Shown piece after piece: positions 10,873 to 21,940 of a stretch of DNA of 64,000 nucleotides. Under the pieces are notes generated by a model. It ran no database searches and was not told where the DNA came from. It was given only the letters and a program-made list of their open reading frames with translations. Source of the stretch: Neckera pumila (lineage: Eukaryota > Streptophyta > Bryopsida > Hypnales > Neckeraceae); the NCBI GenBank assembly GCA_963969595.1, contig OZ018411.1, positions 26,534,545 to 26,598,544 on the forward strand, given 5' to 3'. The position numbers and the translations under genes were made by a program. Each line of letters starts with the position of its first letter. Position 1 is the first letter of the stretch.

Positions 10873-11795
10873 TTAACCCCTAAAGTTCCATGATTACGTT
10901 TTCACCAAAAATGCTCAAAAATTGTCATTTTTAGAATAGGTATCAAAGTTTTGAATTTTTTTTTTATATATATAACAATAGGATCTTATAGTATGCTGAC
11001 TTGAAAACATGTGGCAAAAATTTCAGAATTTTTCCGCAACGTGGATTGCAAGATATAAGCATTCAAATTCATTAAAACCATTTTTTTGGCCCTGCAAAAA
11101 TAGGGCAGCTGCACTTCACAAGCTCACTTTTCTATGAACAAATGTCCAAAATGGTGGTGCTTCTTTGGATTCATTTTCCTAGACAAGTTGGCCACATGTT
11201 TGAAATATTTCACATCATTTGGAATTGTACAACATATACAAAAAAAATAGTAAGTAGATAGTAGTAGAGAATGATTCAAAATACTAAATTGTTAAGAATT
11301 TAATTATGGATTTGAAAAATGCCAATCCCAATGGTTGCAATGTTGTAATTTACATTATTCATCTTATGTTTGTTTTCTAAAAAAAAATACTGAAAATTGA
11401 ATAAGATAAAAGGACTTCTAAGTTTAATTAGAATAGAGAATCCAAAATTGCCCGCAAACAAAAAACCCTCATAACTTTTGTCTCATTGATCAAAATGGAA
11501 TGATTAAAAGCTTTCTATGTATATATAATTCTAAAAAATCAATTTCAGTTTTTTTTTTTAAAGTGTTTTTTCCTAATCTGCCCAAACGTCCCAATTACGA
11601 AAAAAAGTAACATATTAGGTCATAACTTTTGACTTGTATTTGTAAATGTCATGAAATTTAGTGCATATGAAAGATATTTTTTGCCTCCATCTTCAAATAA
11701 AATTTGGGTCAAAAATATGGAAATTCTCTAGTCACACATATCCATCCAAAAAAATTTTGTAGCCCAAAACCGTATGCTGGTTCTTTAGAGGTTAA
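10873..11795 (-). mobile_element. TTAA element 6 (subfamily C)
   Basis: 923 bp from TTAACCCCTAAAGTTCC to GGTTCTTTAGAGGTTAA. Opposite orientation to element 4. A 91-codon antisense frame at its right edge has no recognisable content. Confidence 0.85.
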
Positions 11796-12950
11796 ACAAA
11801 CTTCTACTACACCCTCATTACTGGAGTCCTGATGTCTTTTGCAAAAATCACACACTCTAACTATACACATCTGATGAAATTCATAGGCTCTTGGGACTAC
11901 ATAATATAATCTACTTTGGAATCTCCAAAGCCTTGCATTCACAAAAGCTAATGTGTTTAAGGTAGGAAACCCAATTTGTGCCACTATTTTTCAAGCCTTA
12001 CTATATGATTTTCAAATGCAATCTTTGGGTACATAGTAGCCAAAATGCAATGCATATAGTCATATGGTGCAAGTAGAGTATATAAAAAAACCCAGTATAT
12101 CATTGAAATTCCATCTTGACCTATTCATACAATCATGGAAAAATTGGGCGGGCCATTTGTATGTGTTTATTCAACAAGAATAAATAAAAACAAAAGTTCT
12201 CTCAAGATTCTTGAAATTTCAAGCACATTTCAAAGAAAAAGCTAGAAACAAACACAATTGATTTCCTACTTTAGTTTAAAAGAATTAAGAGCATGTTGCC
12301 ATTAGAGGCCCGGACCTCCAGCCAGTGAATGCCCGGGGCTAAACCTCAGATTGGAGGTGAACAATTCAACTGGTACTTGGCATTGCGCAGTAGATGGATG
12401 GAAATGGAAGCACAAAGATGTAGCAACTCATGTAGCTGAACTTTATCACGGCATGCATTAGTTTTTTTTTTTCTATAAGGTAGTATGTTCTTAAAGCGAC
12501 CATTTAAGCCTACCTAACTCATCATTGACAATAGAACATACTTCAAGCAACATGTTAGTCCTTCCTAGATAGGGGTCGCAATTAGAACACGGTTGGTTTT
12601 AGGTGTAGTTACCTTAGTTAAAAAGAAAGGGGCCTCCGGTCGACCCTTTAGCCCCTCCATGTTTGCATTCCCAATTTTCAAGGACCGTAGGCTGGAAGGC
12701 TGTCCAGATGCCCAGTAGGATCCTTGCAGTCAATGGTGTCTTCCTAGACGGCTAGTTCCAGACCTCCGATAGCCCAATGGCAACTGGCTCTAAGAAGGGA
12801 ACCGTCAAGTTGGAAGACCTTGCCACTCAATCTTGAAAATCCCACGTTGTTTAGAAGTCCCAAATTGGAAAATATCAGTGAACATGTGCATCACCATGTC
12901 CCTATTCAAATTGCAAGTTGGGAAGTGCATAGAAACAGATTCTTAGAGCA
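11796..12950. other. Unassigned low-copy sequence
   Basis: Mixed base composition, no convincing frame. TTAAGAGCATGTTGCC at about 12285-12300 looks like one Harbinger-type end without a visible partner. 12600-12800 is locally GC-richer. Confidence 0.3.
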
Positions 12951-12955
12951 TCCCC

Positions 12956-14255
12956 ACTCGTCTTGTAAAACGGATGACATGTTGCCACCGGCTTGCAAAA
13001 TTGGCCCACCTTGTCTTGCATAATGGATGAATTTATTAACCCCTAAAGGACCATTGTCCCTTTGGGGGACAAATGCATTTTTGGGCAGGTACCTACAGGC
13101 TGAAATTTTCTTTGGATTTTTTGAAATTTTTTTTCGAGGTAGAAAATCTGATTAGCTTTGTGGTAATATAATTTTTTTCATAATCGGTGCCCGGGAACAA
13201 AAGTTATGACCAAATAAGCTCAAAATAGGGGACAACGGGCAGCCCGGGCAGCAAAAAAAAAATGGACAAAAATTTGAATTTAAATATATATATTTTTTTT
13301 CTCATAGATTATATTTTTGCCTATTTGGGAAGCTTTGATTCATTTCATTTGGATTTGTTATGAGAAAGTTATGGACATTCTTGTTTTTCGGGCAATTAGA
13401 GCATCTTCTTGAAAAAAATAACTTCTAGGATGCATTTCTGAATGCAATTTTTCAAATTTTTCATTTTTATTTTTTTTCCATGGTTTATATTACTTGTTAG
13501 AACAATCTCACCATCGGGATTTTTGCATTTTAATTCCATTCAAAATATATGAATATTTTAGATTTTCCTTTTATCTCGTATCTACTTCTATTTAACAATT
13601 TTTTAAAGAAGGAATATTAAGTTTTTTTGAACTTTTTTTTTTTTCCTAGACTCTCAACTCAATTCCCCACTACAAACATTTAAAGCTCAAAACTCTATAG
13701 TGCAAAAGTTTTAAGTTAAAAATGTTCAAAGTAAAAAAATCTAGTCCCACAATGTGCTGAAAAATTTGTTTTTTTCACTTTAAACGCAGATATCTTGCAA
13801 TCTGTGCGGTCAAAAATTCTGAAATTTTTTCCACACACTCTTATACTAGTTAGGTGTAAGATCCTACGGTTAGATGTGAAAGAAAAACATTTTTCAAATC
13901 TTTTAACTTTTTACAATAGAAATGGCAGCTTTGAGTGTTTTTTGGCAGGAAAAGGGCCTCGGTCCTTTAGGGGTTAAGAGGCTGGTCCAAAAGCCTCCAG
14001 TGGCTTGCAAAACCGGGCTCTTTTGCAAGCCAAAGTGCAGCTTGCAAATTGCATTAGACAAGCACCTTTTGCACTTTCCCAATAAATATGGACTTGATGA
14101 GTGAATGTGGACGTAGCTCATTGGAGTGATTTATTACCTCTTAATGATGACCTCTTAATAGGTTGTGGGCACGGTGATCCTTCTTCCTTGGCTTGTAAAA
14201 TGGATTGATGGGCTTGCAAAACGGCTTGCATTTTTCCAATCTGGTTGGGATGCTC
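12956..14255. mobile_element. PIF/Harbinger-like element with TTA duplication, split by TTAA element 7
   Basis: Ends GAGCATCCCCACTCG and GGTTGGGATGCTC flanked by TTA at 12953-12955 and 14256-14258. Without the inserted element 7 it is about 360 bp, the size of the copy at 5189-5552, to which it aligns in reverse along its whole length. Confidence 0.82.
13036..13977 (+). mobile_element. TTAA element 7, nested in a Harbinger-like element
   Basis: 942 bp, both ends intact: TTAACCCCTAAAGGACC and GGTCCTTTAGGGGTTAA. Host flanks read ATGGATGAATTTA-TTAA and TTAA-GAGGCTGG. The related element at 5189-5552 reads (reverse strand) ATGGATGAACTTGTTAAGAG with one TTAA, a direct empty-site comparison. Confidence 0.92.
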
Positions 14256-14509
14256 TTAGGCTGCAAAGTCAAGATATTATTGACTTTTGCATGCCCTGGC
14301 TACACAAACTTTGGGCAAGCAACAAAACCCATACCTTCTTTCAAGAGGGTTTTTGGTTTCCCTTTGGATTGCCCATGCCCACTATTGTAAAAAGGGTGGG
14401 CTTCCATGTGAACATCGGGCGGGTGAAGCCCACCGATAGTCGGTTAGATGAGAGTTTCAGAAAAACGGGACTCCCCATCTATGCGAGTGACTGTCGTTTC
14501 TTATGATGG

Positions 14510-15133
14510 GTTAATACGGAGTCCCTCCAGAGCCAAATCCGTGGAACAGGCCCAGCCTTCCGTGTACCCAGCAGCCAGACGGACGAGCGACTGATGAGTG
14601 CGTGTTTTTATCGATGCTCCCGAAGTGGCCATCGAGTGCCTACTTTCCCAGCAAAGGCACCACTTTTGCCTCTTTGGGGCACCCCGAGCTAACTAATAAA
14701 AGCCCGCAGCAGCACGAATGATAAGTTCACGGTTCCAGCATACAAGACACACCAGTGAGCAGATGAAGAAAGGCCTCATTAATGGGAGGAAGCCCGGAAT
14801 AGGCACAGCGTCTCTGTCCCTCCATCTTCCTGCATTGTAGTAGTGTCGTCTGTCCTTGTGTCGGACCGGCGCGGTTGTTCCCACTTGCGTTGCTTGTCAT
14901 TACAACTGCCTGGCTTCGTTCACAAGCATGCGCACAAAGCCCCCCGCTTTTAATTTCCCGGACTCATCATTAGCCCCGTCAGTCGAAGTGGAGGCTGCGT
15001 GTGTTTCTCGCGCCTTGTTGACTTGCCTGCAACGATTCGTCGCGGGTCAACTCGTGTTTCATGAAACCAGCCACTTGCTCCGGTTTGTTGTCCACAGTGC
15101 TCGGGGGGAAGGTTCCGTGAGCTCCTGGGGTAC
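14510..15133. other. Upstream region of the MYB gene, no gene seen
   Basis: GC-richer, apparently single-copy sequence between the repeat block and the candidate TATA box. Open frames on both strands overlap one another and show no recognisable domain. It most likely holds promoter sequence. Confidence 0.4.
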
Positions 15134-15140
15134 TATAAAG
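15134..15140 (+). promoter_or_regulatory. Candidate TATA box of the MYB gene
   Basis: TATAAAG in a GC-rich context about 415 bp upstream of the chosen start codon. The distance leaves room for a long 5' leader. Position and sequence fit a plant TATA box, but no transcript evidence is available. Confidence 0.4.
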
Positions 15141-15178
15141 CTGGCGCCGTTGCAGGTTTTCGTCTTGACGGTGCTGGC

Positions 15179-15253
15179 ATGGACGCTGTAAGTCAGTTGC
15201 TTGCAAGCAAGCGAGATGGCTTGTTCATGATTGCTGTGCGTGGCGTCTGTTAA
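15179..15253 (+). other. Upstream ORF (24 codons) or 5'-UTR exon end in the MYB leader
   Basis: An ATG at 15179 opens a 24-codon frame ending at TAA 15251-15253. Nine bases into it lies a consensus splice donor, GTAAGT at 15188. A candidate acceptor (ACTACTGCAG) ends at 15530, just upstream of the main start. Either the leader carries a translated uORF, or a 5'-UTR intron of about 343 bp removes most of it, leaving ATG GAC GCT TGG TAG. Both options suggest translational control; neither is proven. Confidence 0.35.
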
Positions 15254-15553
15254 GGTCAAACCGTTTTCGAGTACGTCTGTGCTGACTTGCTAGCTAGAGC
15301 TGTACGTCAAGAGTTTTGATCAGGTGCTTATACTATTAAACTACTTAGGAATGTATAGAATGCAGTAAGATTGAGGGAGACTGAAGGACATATTGATGTC
15401 TTGGACCCATACATGATATCCGACTTCTGCAATGTGTTTCTGATTTCTGCACGTTTTTCCGAGATTAGTGGAGATTGATGTGTTGGTGGACTGAGGGGGA
15501 AGGCTGAGAGGGGGAGTATAACTACTGCAGTGGTAGTAGCTAGAAGAAGCACG

Positions 15554-16840
15554 ATGTGCTTGCATTTCGCAGAAGAGGAAACGAAGAGAATGCGAATTCA
15601 TCCGTATGAGTTTCACCACTCGGAACGCTTGATGCCCAGCGTCTACAAAACCAGTAGTTCCTTGTCTGATCTTTCTCCTGCTGGCGTAACCTCGTCGTCG
15701 ACTTCGGCAGACACGGACGGTGAGGGCACGTGGAATTCGGGGTGCGATGGGGGCATGCCTGTAGCGATTCCAGTTCCATTCCAAGCGGTTATGGCTCCGG
15801 AAGAAGGGAAGGTGTGGTGGACCATGCGTTGCGATCCAGCGTACCAGTCAGAGGCCGAAGAGCAAGGCTGTAGTAATGACGAGATGATGAAGGAGTCGAC
15901 GAGCGAGGAGATGGAACCTCATTTCATGAAGTCGTCGCTTGGAAGTAGCGCAACCAAGTTGTGTCCTCGTGGTCACTGGCGTCCCGCCGAAGACGAGAAG
16001 CTGCGGGAGCTCGTATCCCATTACGGACCCCAGAATTGGAATCTCATTGCGGAGAAGCTGCGCGGCCGATCAGGTAGTGCAACTGTTACGGGATTCTGAA
16101 CCGCAGCTGATCATGCTTTCAAGCAAGGGTGGTTACGAATATGAGAATTGTGAGGTGCTTTGTGTGCGTGTCTGACGATCTTGACGACGGGTGATGTTTC
16201 AGGCAAGAGCTGCAGATTGCGCTGGTTCAACCAGCTCGACCCGCGCATCAACCGGCGCCCGTTCACGGAGGACGAAGAGGACCGTCTGCTGGCCGCGCAT
16301 CGCTTCCACGGCAACAAGTGGGCCATGATCGCGCGCCTCTTCCCGGGCCGCACCGACAACGCCGTCAAGAACCACTGGCACGTGGTCATGGCGCGGAAGT
16401 ACCGCGAGCGCTCGCGCTCCAGCGCCGGACGTCGCAGGGCGTCGCAAACCCCGCGTCCTCGCGCGACCTCGAGCATCACAAACCATTGTGAGGATACTCA
16501 CAGCCTCCGGTCTCCGCAGCCCCCGCCATCCCCGAGCTTTGACATCGTCACAGATTCTCCTCAGGTGCGGCACAACCACTGGGCCCCCTCCCTCATCAAT
16601 CCCTTTGCCAGTACTGTGCTCGACGCCAGAAGTTTCCTTGCTTCTAGCTGCAGAGCTGGGCTTCTGTTGCAGCAGCAAAGGCAGTTTGAGGGTTTGCCAG
16701 CCTTTATGGAGGAGCTTAGTGAGAGTCCCGAGCAGAGAGTTTCGTACTGTGGTGACCAAAGTCACCAAACACTACAACAGTCGGAAGATACTGCGACCGC
16801 TACTCCTTTCATTGATTTTCTCGGAGTTGGCGCAATTTGA
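15554..16840 (+). CDS. R2R3-MYB transcription factor, subgroup 21-like (join 15554-16073, 16203-16840)
   Basis: Nuclear DNA-binding regulator of 385 residues in two exons. Seen: repeat R2 with tryptophans at 142, 162 and 181, then R3 with Phe194 replacing the first tryptophan and W213 and W232 following. Spacing is 18-19 residues, as expected for MYB helices. The exons join in phase 1 inside a glycine codon (GRSG/KSC). The protein ends in [10 protein letters not shown], which matches my memory of the C-terminal motif of the MYB52/54/56/69/105/110/117 group. Known members act in secondary wall formation, organ boundaries and seed or flowering traits; the role here is unknown. The first 136 residues are Ser/Glu-rich without a recognised domain. 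The first ATG in frame after the upstream stops is 15554; another lies at 15590 and cannot be excluded. GC content is far above the surrounding sequence. The family call is secure; the subgroup is likely. Confidence 0.93.
16074..16202 (+). other. Intron 1 of the MYB gene
   Basis: 129-bp phase-1 intron with GT donor (GATCAG/GTAGTG) and AG acceptor (TGTTTCAG/GCAAG). Removing it joins the two halves of R2 exactly at the conserved [11 protein letters not shown] sequence. Reading through instead gives a stop at 16097-16099 and loses the end of R2 and all of R3, so the intron is required. This position is, as I recall, the common first-intron site of subgroup 21 MYB genes. Confidence 0.92.
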
Positions 16841-19100
16841 GATGGCTCAAACTACGCTGAGCTTGTTTACAGAGGGGAAGTTGAACCCTATTACCTTGCT
16901 TATTCAATTTCAGACCGAGAATTTACGTACCCTTGCTGAGATTTCAATAGTTGGAGGGACACTGGACGCTGGCTGTGAAGTTTGGGTAGTAGGAGAGAAA
17001 GGCTGCGTCCCTGCTTCACATGGCGAGTGGGATGCATTTAATTTCAATGCGTGCATCTTAGGAACCAGTGAGGAGCTCATCTTCAGCAAGAAATTCCTTC
17101 TTTTTCGGCAGGTTTCGGCTTTCGGTTTTTGTCCTCCAATTTTGATCTCGGGGGGATTATTAAAAGGTTATGTACTCCGGGTGTGTTCATAGTTCACTGT
17201 ACCTTTGCGGGCTCGGGCATTTTTCCAGCGACTCTTATATTTGGCGAAAGAGGCCGTTGTTGAAGATTAGTTCTTTTGAGCACTGCATCACTGCGTGTCC
17301 AACAGCTTTGTAAACATATGTACTTCTCTGTACATTGGTAGATTGTAGCGAATCTTGATCATGAGGCTAATAATTACTGTTCGGCATATTTTAGAATGCA
17401 TGTAGACAGACAGACAGACAGATCAATTGGTAATGTACGATTGCACAAGATCTTGACGAAGCGAAGCTTCAATGGTGTGGATTAACGAGAGTCATCAGTT
17501 CAATGACATCAGTTGGGCCGAGAAAATCGCTCAGCCCTGTCTTTTGAGATACCAATTGCAATAACAAAAGCACACATACTTGTACTTGCTCAGGATCTGC
17601 TTTGCTCATTGTTGTTTGATCGCCATACTTCTGATTTACGCTGCAATCATGTCGAAATATCTTTAATGCAGCTTGTGATTTAATGCATTGATGCTTGCTT
17701 GTTTGTGCCCTGGTCATTTTGCGGTAGGGGATGTCAAAGCTTGTGATTTGTACTGCGAGATTTCACTCGAGGTTTCATTTCCAATTTGGCCTCACGCAAT
17801 TATGAGCCCAAAATCTTGACTCAGGGTTTTCCAAGTCTTGGAACAGAATCGCCTCCATTTTCGACTCAAAAGCTGCACTCCGTCTGACACACATCTTGAA
17901 AACTTACCACTGTTAGTTTGGTAACAAGAAATGTTCTGTCTTGCAATCAAGCACTCACGTCGTGTAGGTGGCGTAAGTTTCACTTTTGCAGCTTCTCCAA
18001 TCCCCAATCACTGCGTACAGAGTGGGTGCGGCCATTGCGGTCAGACTGATGACTGTCTGGTGTGCACTTTTTACCTTGCCCTCCCCTGAGGTGGTTGAAA
18101 AATCTGGAAATTTTTTTTCCACACAAGGGAAAAATGTAAGAGAAGGATACAGCACCAAAATTATGTTTTCCGAACAGAGTATGAATTTCTTTAAATTTTT
18201 TGAAGTGTGGCAGGTCAAAAGAGTCACGAGATCTTCCAAAACCAACGTAAAGTGCACGTGCAATGATCATCTTCCCTCAAATAATGTACAGTGGGACACC
18301 TCCACCCGAGGGCCGTCCACTTTGTGACACACACTCATGACACACACTGGAGCTAGCGTGAGGGGCCATGCGTGAGGGATAATGGAGCGCCGAGAAGTAA
18401 TGGAAGCATTCCATTGCGCTAAGTTGTCGGTAGTTAGCGCGGCTGCCCGCGGAGGGTGGCCGTTCCGGACATTATTATTTCTAATGTTAGGATTGCTTGA
18501 CCCTGTCGTTAATAAGAAGTGTCGTCCCTTGCAATTGGGAACCCGAAATTATGCAGAAAAGGGAGCCAACCGCCCAGAGCTTACGAATTTGGAGGAGAAA
18601 ACAAAAGAAGTTATGATACCAGAAGAGAATGATCACTCTGCAGGAAATTGCTGTTCCAATGTCGCTTTCTCTCTCTGCATGAGCTCTTTGGCTCTATCCA
18701 ACAGGAAAAGGCTCATTGTGGTTTTACTCACAAGGAACTCTGAATTAATGTCTGTCTGCATTTTAAAGCTAAATTCGTCATTTCTGTGCGGGTCTCTGTC
18801 TCTGTGGCTGTCTGTCTGTCACCGTGGGAAGTGATGAGGCGGGTAGAAGGAAGCAATCAATCACCATTGTTCACTGCCCCTGAAGGCCATCCTTTTCCTC
18901 TCCTTCAAGCTAGTCAGAGAAAGCTGCAGCAGGGCAGGTCTGGGAAAAAGGGGAAGAAGAAGAAGAGTGGTCCTGACTCAATCCATGACTGACCAGTGCC
19001 GTCGACGTGTGTTTGCCGTGAACTTGAACCTGAACCTGCCACTAATCAGTTACCACTTACCAGCCGAATTGCGGGAAGGGTCAAACTGAAGGCCCCTAGC
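16841..19100. other. MYB 3' flank and unassigned low-copy sequence
   Basis: The MYB 3' untranslated region must start at 16841; I cannot place a poly(A) signal with confidence. A short (GACA)n run lies near 17407-17422. A 150-codon frame at 18382-18834 and a 102-codon antisense frame at 17955-18263 show no recognisable domain or motif, so I do not call genes. The stretch carries none of the repeat families found on either side. Confidence 0.4.
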
Positions 19101-19326
19101 TTTGGGCTATAGGAAGTTAAGGGAGGAGGTCCATAAAGCGCCCACTTAAAAACTGAAACTGAATTTCGGGGAGGTGAAACTTCGTGAAATATTTTTCAGT
19201 AAATTTTCCTTCAAAGACAAATGAAATTGGCATCCAAAGCGAAGTTGTTTCATATTTTTTTGGAGCTTTGTGGAATTAGTTATGAATTTTTGAAGTCCAA
19301 ATTTTTGATGCTGCAAAGGACTCTAA

Positions 19327-19421
19327 AATCACCCACCGCCTCAAATGTTCACTACTTGTACATTGCCAAAAACAAAATGTACAAGCAGTGAACATTGAGG
19401 AGGTGGGCGATTTTAAGAGCC
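19327..19421. repeat. Short hairpin next to TTAA element 8
   Basis: CTCTAAAATCACCCACC...TGTTCACTACTTGTACATT pairs with AATGTACAAGCAGTGAACA...GGTGGGCGATTTTAAGAG. Stem of about 42 bp with few mismatches and a loop of about 12 bp. Could be a small foldback MITE or a small-RNA precursor. Confidence 0.75.
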
Positions 19422-19428
19422 CAAGCGG

Positions 19429-20361
19429 TTGATCTCTAAAGTCCCAAGGTCATTTTTCTGTCAAAACCCACTCAAAATTGCCATTTTGGCTGCGTTCACC
19501 CAAGAACACAAAAAAAAATATTTTCTTAGAATCTAACCATAGGATCTTGTACTTCACTTGTCAAAGATCATGTGGTAAAAATTTCATGAAGTTTGACCGT
19601 ATGGATTGGAAGATATTAGCATTCAAAGTTGAAAAAGAAAGTTTTTTTGAATTTTTGACCTGCAATTTCAGATGACTTTGACCGCCATTTGTGGAAATTT
19701 TTTGCACTACAGACTTTGAATTTAAAACTTTTTATGTTGAAGATGTAAGTTGAAATTCTACCAAAAAAAATTCAGAAAACATACACGTGAATTTTCATTC
19801 TTTAAATAATTGTTAAGTAGAAATAGGCCCAAGATTGAAAAAAAACTAAATCGTTAGTAGCGCTTAGATGGGATTGAAATGCAATAATTCCAATGGTGAT
19901 ATTGTTTTATCAAGCAAACAAAACATTCTCCAAAAGAAAATAGTAAAAAATTGTGACAATTGCATTCAAAAATGAATCCTACAAGTTATTTTTTCAAAAA
20001 GATGCTTAGATTACCCAAAAAACAAGATTGTCCATAACTTGCTCATTATTAGTCCAAATAAAATGAATCAAAGCTTTACATGTAGACAAAAATATAAAGT
20101 TTCAGAGAAAAAGAAAATGAAAATTTATTTTGACTTTTTGCAAAAAAGATTGTGCTACCCGCCGAGTTCAGTTTGAGGCTTTTTGTGGTATAACTTTTGC
20201 TCCCGGGCACCAATTGAAATAAAAATTATATTCCCACAAGGCTAATCAGTTTTTCTATCTTATGGAAAAGTTTCAAAAAGTTTCACTAAAAATTGAGCCC
20301 GTAGGTACCTGCCCGAAATCTGATTTGTCCCCCGAGGGGACAATGGTCCTTTAGGGGGTAA
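19429..20361 (-). mobile_element. TTAA element 8 (A2 subfamily)
   Basis: 933 bp, from TTGATCTCTAAAGTCCC to GGTCCTTTAGGGGGTAA; both terminal tetranucleotides have decayed by one base. The interior (TGCGTTCACC, GACCGTATGGATTGGAAG) defines a sub-branch shared with elements 11 and 23. Confidence 0.82.
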
Positions 20362-21818
20362 GAACCTCCTCTACCTTATGCCGCAGTTGCACACTCCTAC
20401 GTCACCATCCACTTGTCCAACAATCATGATAGATGGTAAGTTAGTTGGGTGGTCGATCACTCGTTTGCGAGTCTGCACAGATGAGTGCACGGTTGAATTG
20501 CACGGCTGCACACTTTAACAAAATTTGGACATGATCGGTAAGTATTGTACTGTCGAGCATTTGTCTCGTCTCTAGCTCAACTGTTAGTTCTGTGGCGATT
20601 CTTATCTCAGAGCAAGTCTTCAAAATAACGAGACTGGTTCCACTGGACTGGCCTTGCAATTGTGCACTAGGATTCGCAAAAGGATTGGATACGCGTGTTG
20701 GCATTCCACTCTCATTCCACAACACAAGTGCCTTTCTACCTAAGCAGGTAGAGTGTTACTACACAACAGTGAACAAGCCAGACTAATATTTTCCACACTG
20801 GGAAATTATGGAGGACCTTAATGTTAAAAAAAATGGGGAGGGAGGGTTCCTTTTTTTTCTCGAGTTGGGTCAGGCTAGCTTCAAGCATTGGGACTCGTTC
20901 CTGTGATTGTTTTAGTCAGTCGCAATGCAGTAATCAAATCCAGAAGCACATGCATCTTTCTCTTGGGCAGCGCAAGTCCTAATTCCACAGTGCCATTGAT
21001 TAGACATGTCTAACACATCTACTATAGTATATATATATGCCCACAAAGTGCCTACAAAGTCACAATTTCATCCATCTCAAGGATGGTCGCATTTCCATCC
21101 ATTCTTTTTCATTCTTTTCATCCTTGTTTCCGAGTCCAAAGTAGGAGAGCCGGTTGCTGCACGCCACGCCAACGCTTGACTGATGTTGCCAAATTTGCAA
21201 CTGAGTGGGTGTCCTTGTTGGGTATAATTCCACGTTTTGGCTGAAGAGCCAAGCTTATCATTGCTTTAGGTAGGATAGAGGGATTGGAGTTGGACTAGCT
21301 GCCAAAGCAGTTGCTGTTGTGGGTCTCTCTTTTAGGGTCGTGTGACGACATGGGACAACTAACATAACCGGGGCCACCAGGCATTATACAGTATAAGCAA
21401 CACCTAGAAATCAGTGCATGGAAAATCAGTGTTGGGGGATGGGATGGGTTCCGTTGAAAAGGTATAAGATGCCTTCTTCTTTGTTTTCTTCATTAGATGA
21501 GCTTCAGTTGTGTTGATTAGATGAGCTTCAGTCTGATTTACACACTTTATAGACCACTTCCAATGGTATAAAACAACAATTCTATTAATTAAGCCCCGTA
21601 CGAGAGCTAGGTTCTACAATTGTGTAAGGTTGCGCCCCTATGTAATGATCTATTGGTATTATATAACAATGCCTTGGCACTTACTATGTAGAAGCCACAT
21701 GTCCTTATAATGTCATTATCTTAAGAAATACATGTTCAACAGAGCCCAAGCCCCAAACTCAAGAGAGAAGCACCAACCCCAATTCAACTCTTCCCTTTTA
21801 CTGTAAGAAAAAAAGAAA
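20362..21818. other. Low-copy spacer, nothing recognised
   Basis: Slightly GC-richer than the repeats around it. Two overlapping frames on opposite strands at 20441-20786 have no domain. An ATATATAT run lies near 21027-21037. Confidence 0.3.
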
Positions 21819-21940
21819 TTAACCCCTAAAGGACCAAACACCATTTTTTGGCAATATAATGATTTTGGGTAGCTCACTACAAATGAAGTTTTTATTTTTT
21901 CTTTGGACATTCCACACAACCATGTGCCCGAGGAGTAGCA

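Noticed and set aside
15341..15784. 147-codon antisense frame over MYB exon 1
   Set aside because: Shadow of the GC-rich sense exon; no domain.
16199..16768. 189-codon antisense frame over MYB exon 2
   Set aside because: Shadow of the R3-encoding exon in GC-rich DNA; the sense frame has all MYB landmarks.
16488..17192. 234-codon + frame overlapping the MYB 3' end
   Set aside because: Out of frame with the MYB domain and without recognisable content; the MYB frame ends in a conserved C-terminal motif.
18382..18834. 150-codon frame downstream of the MYB gene
   Set aside because: No recognisable domain or homologue; composition resembles intergenic sequence.
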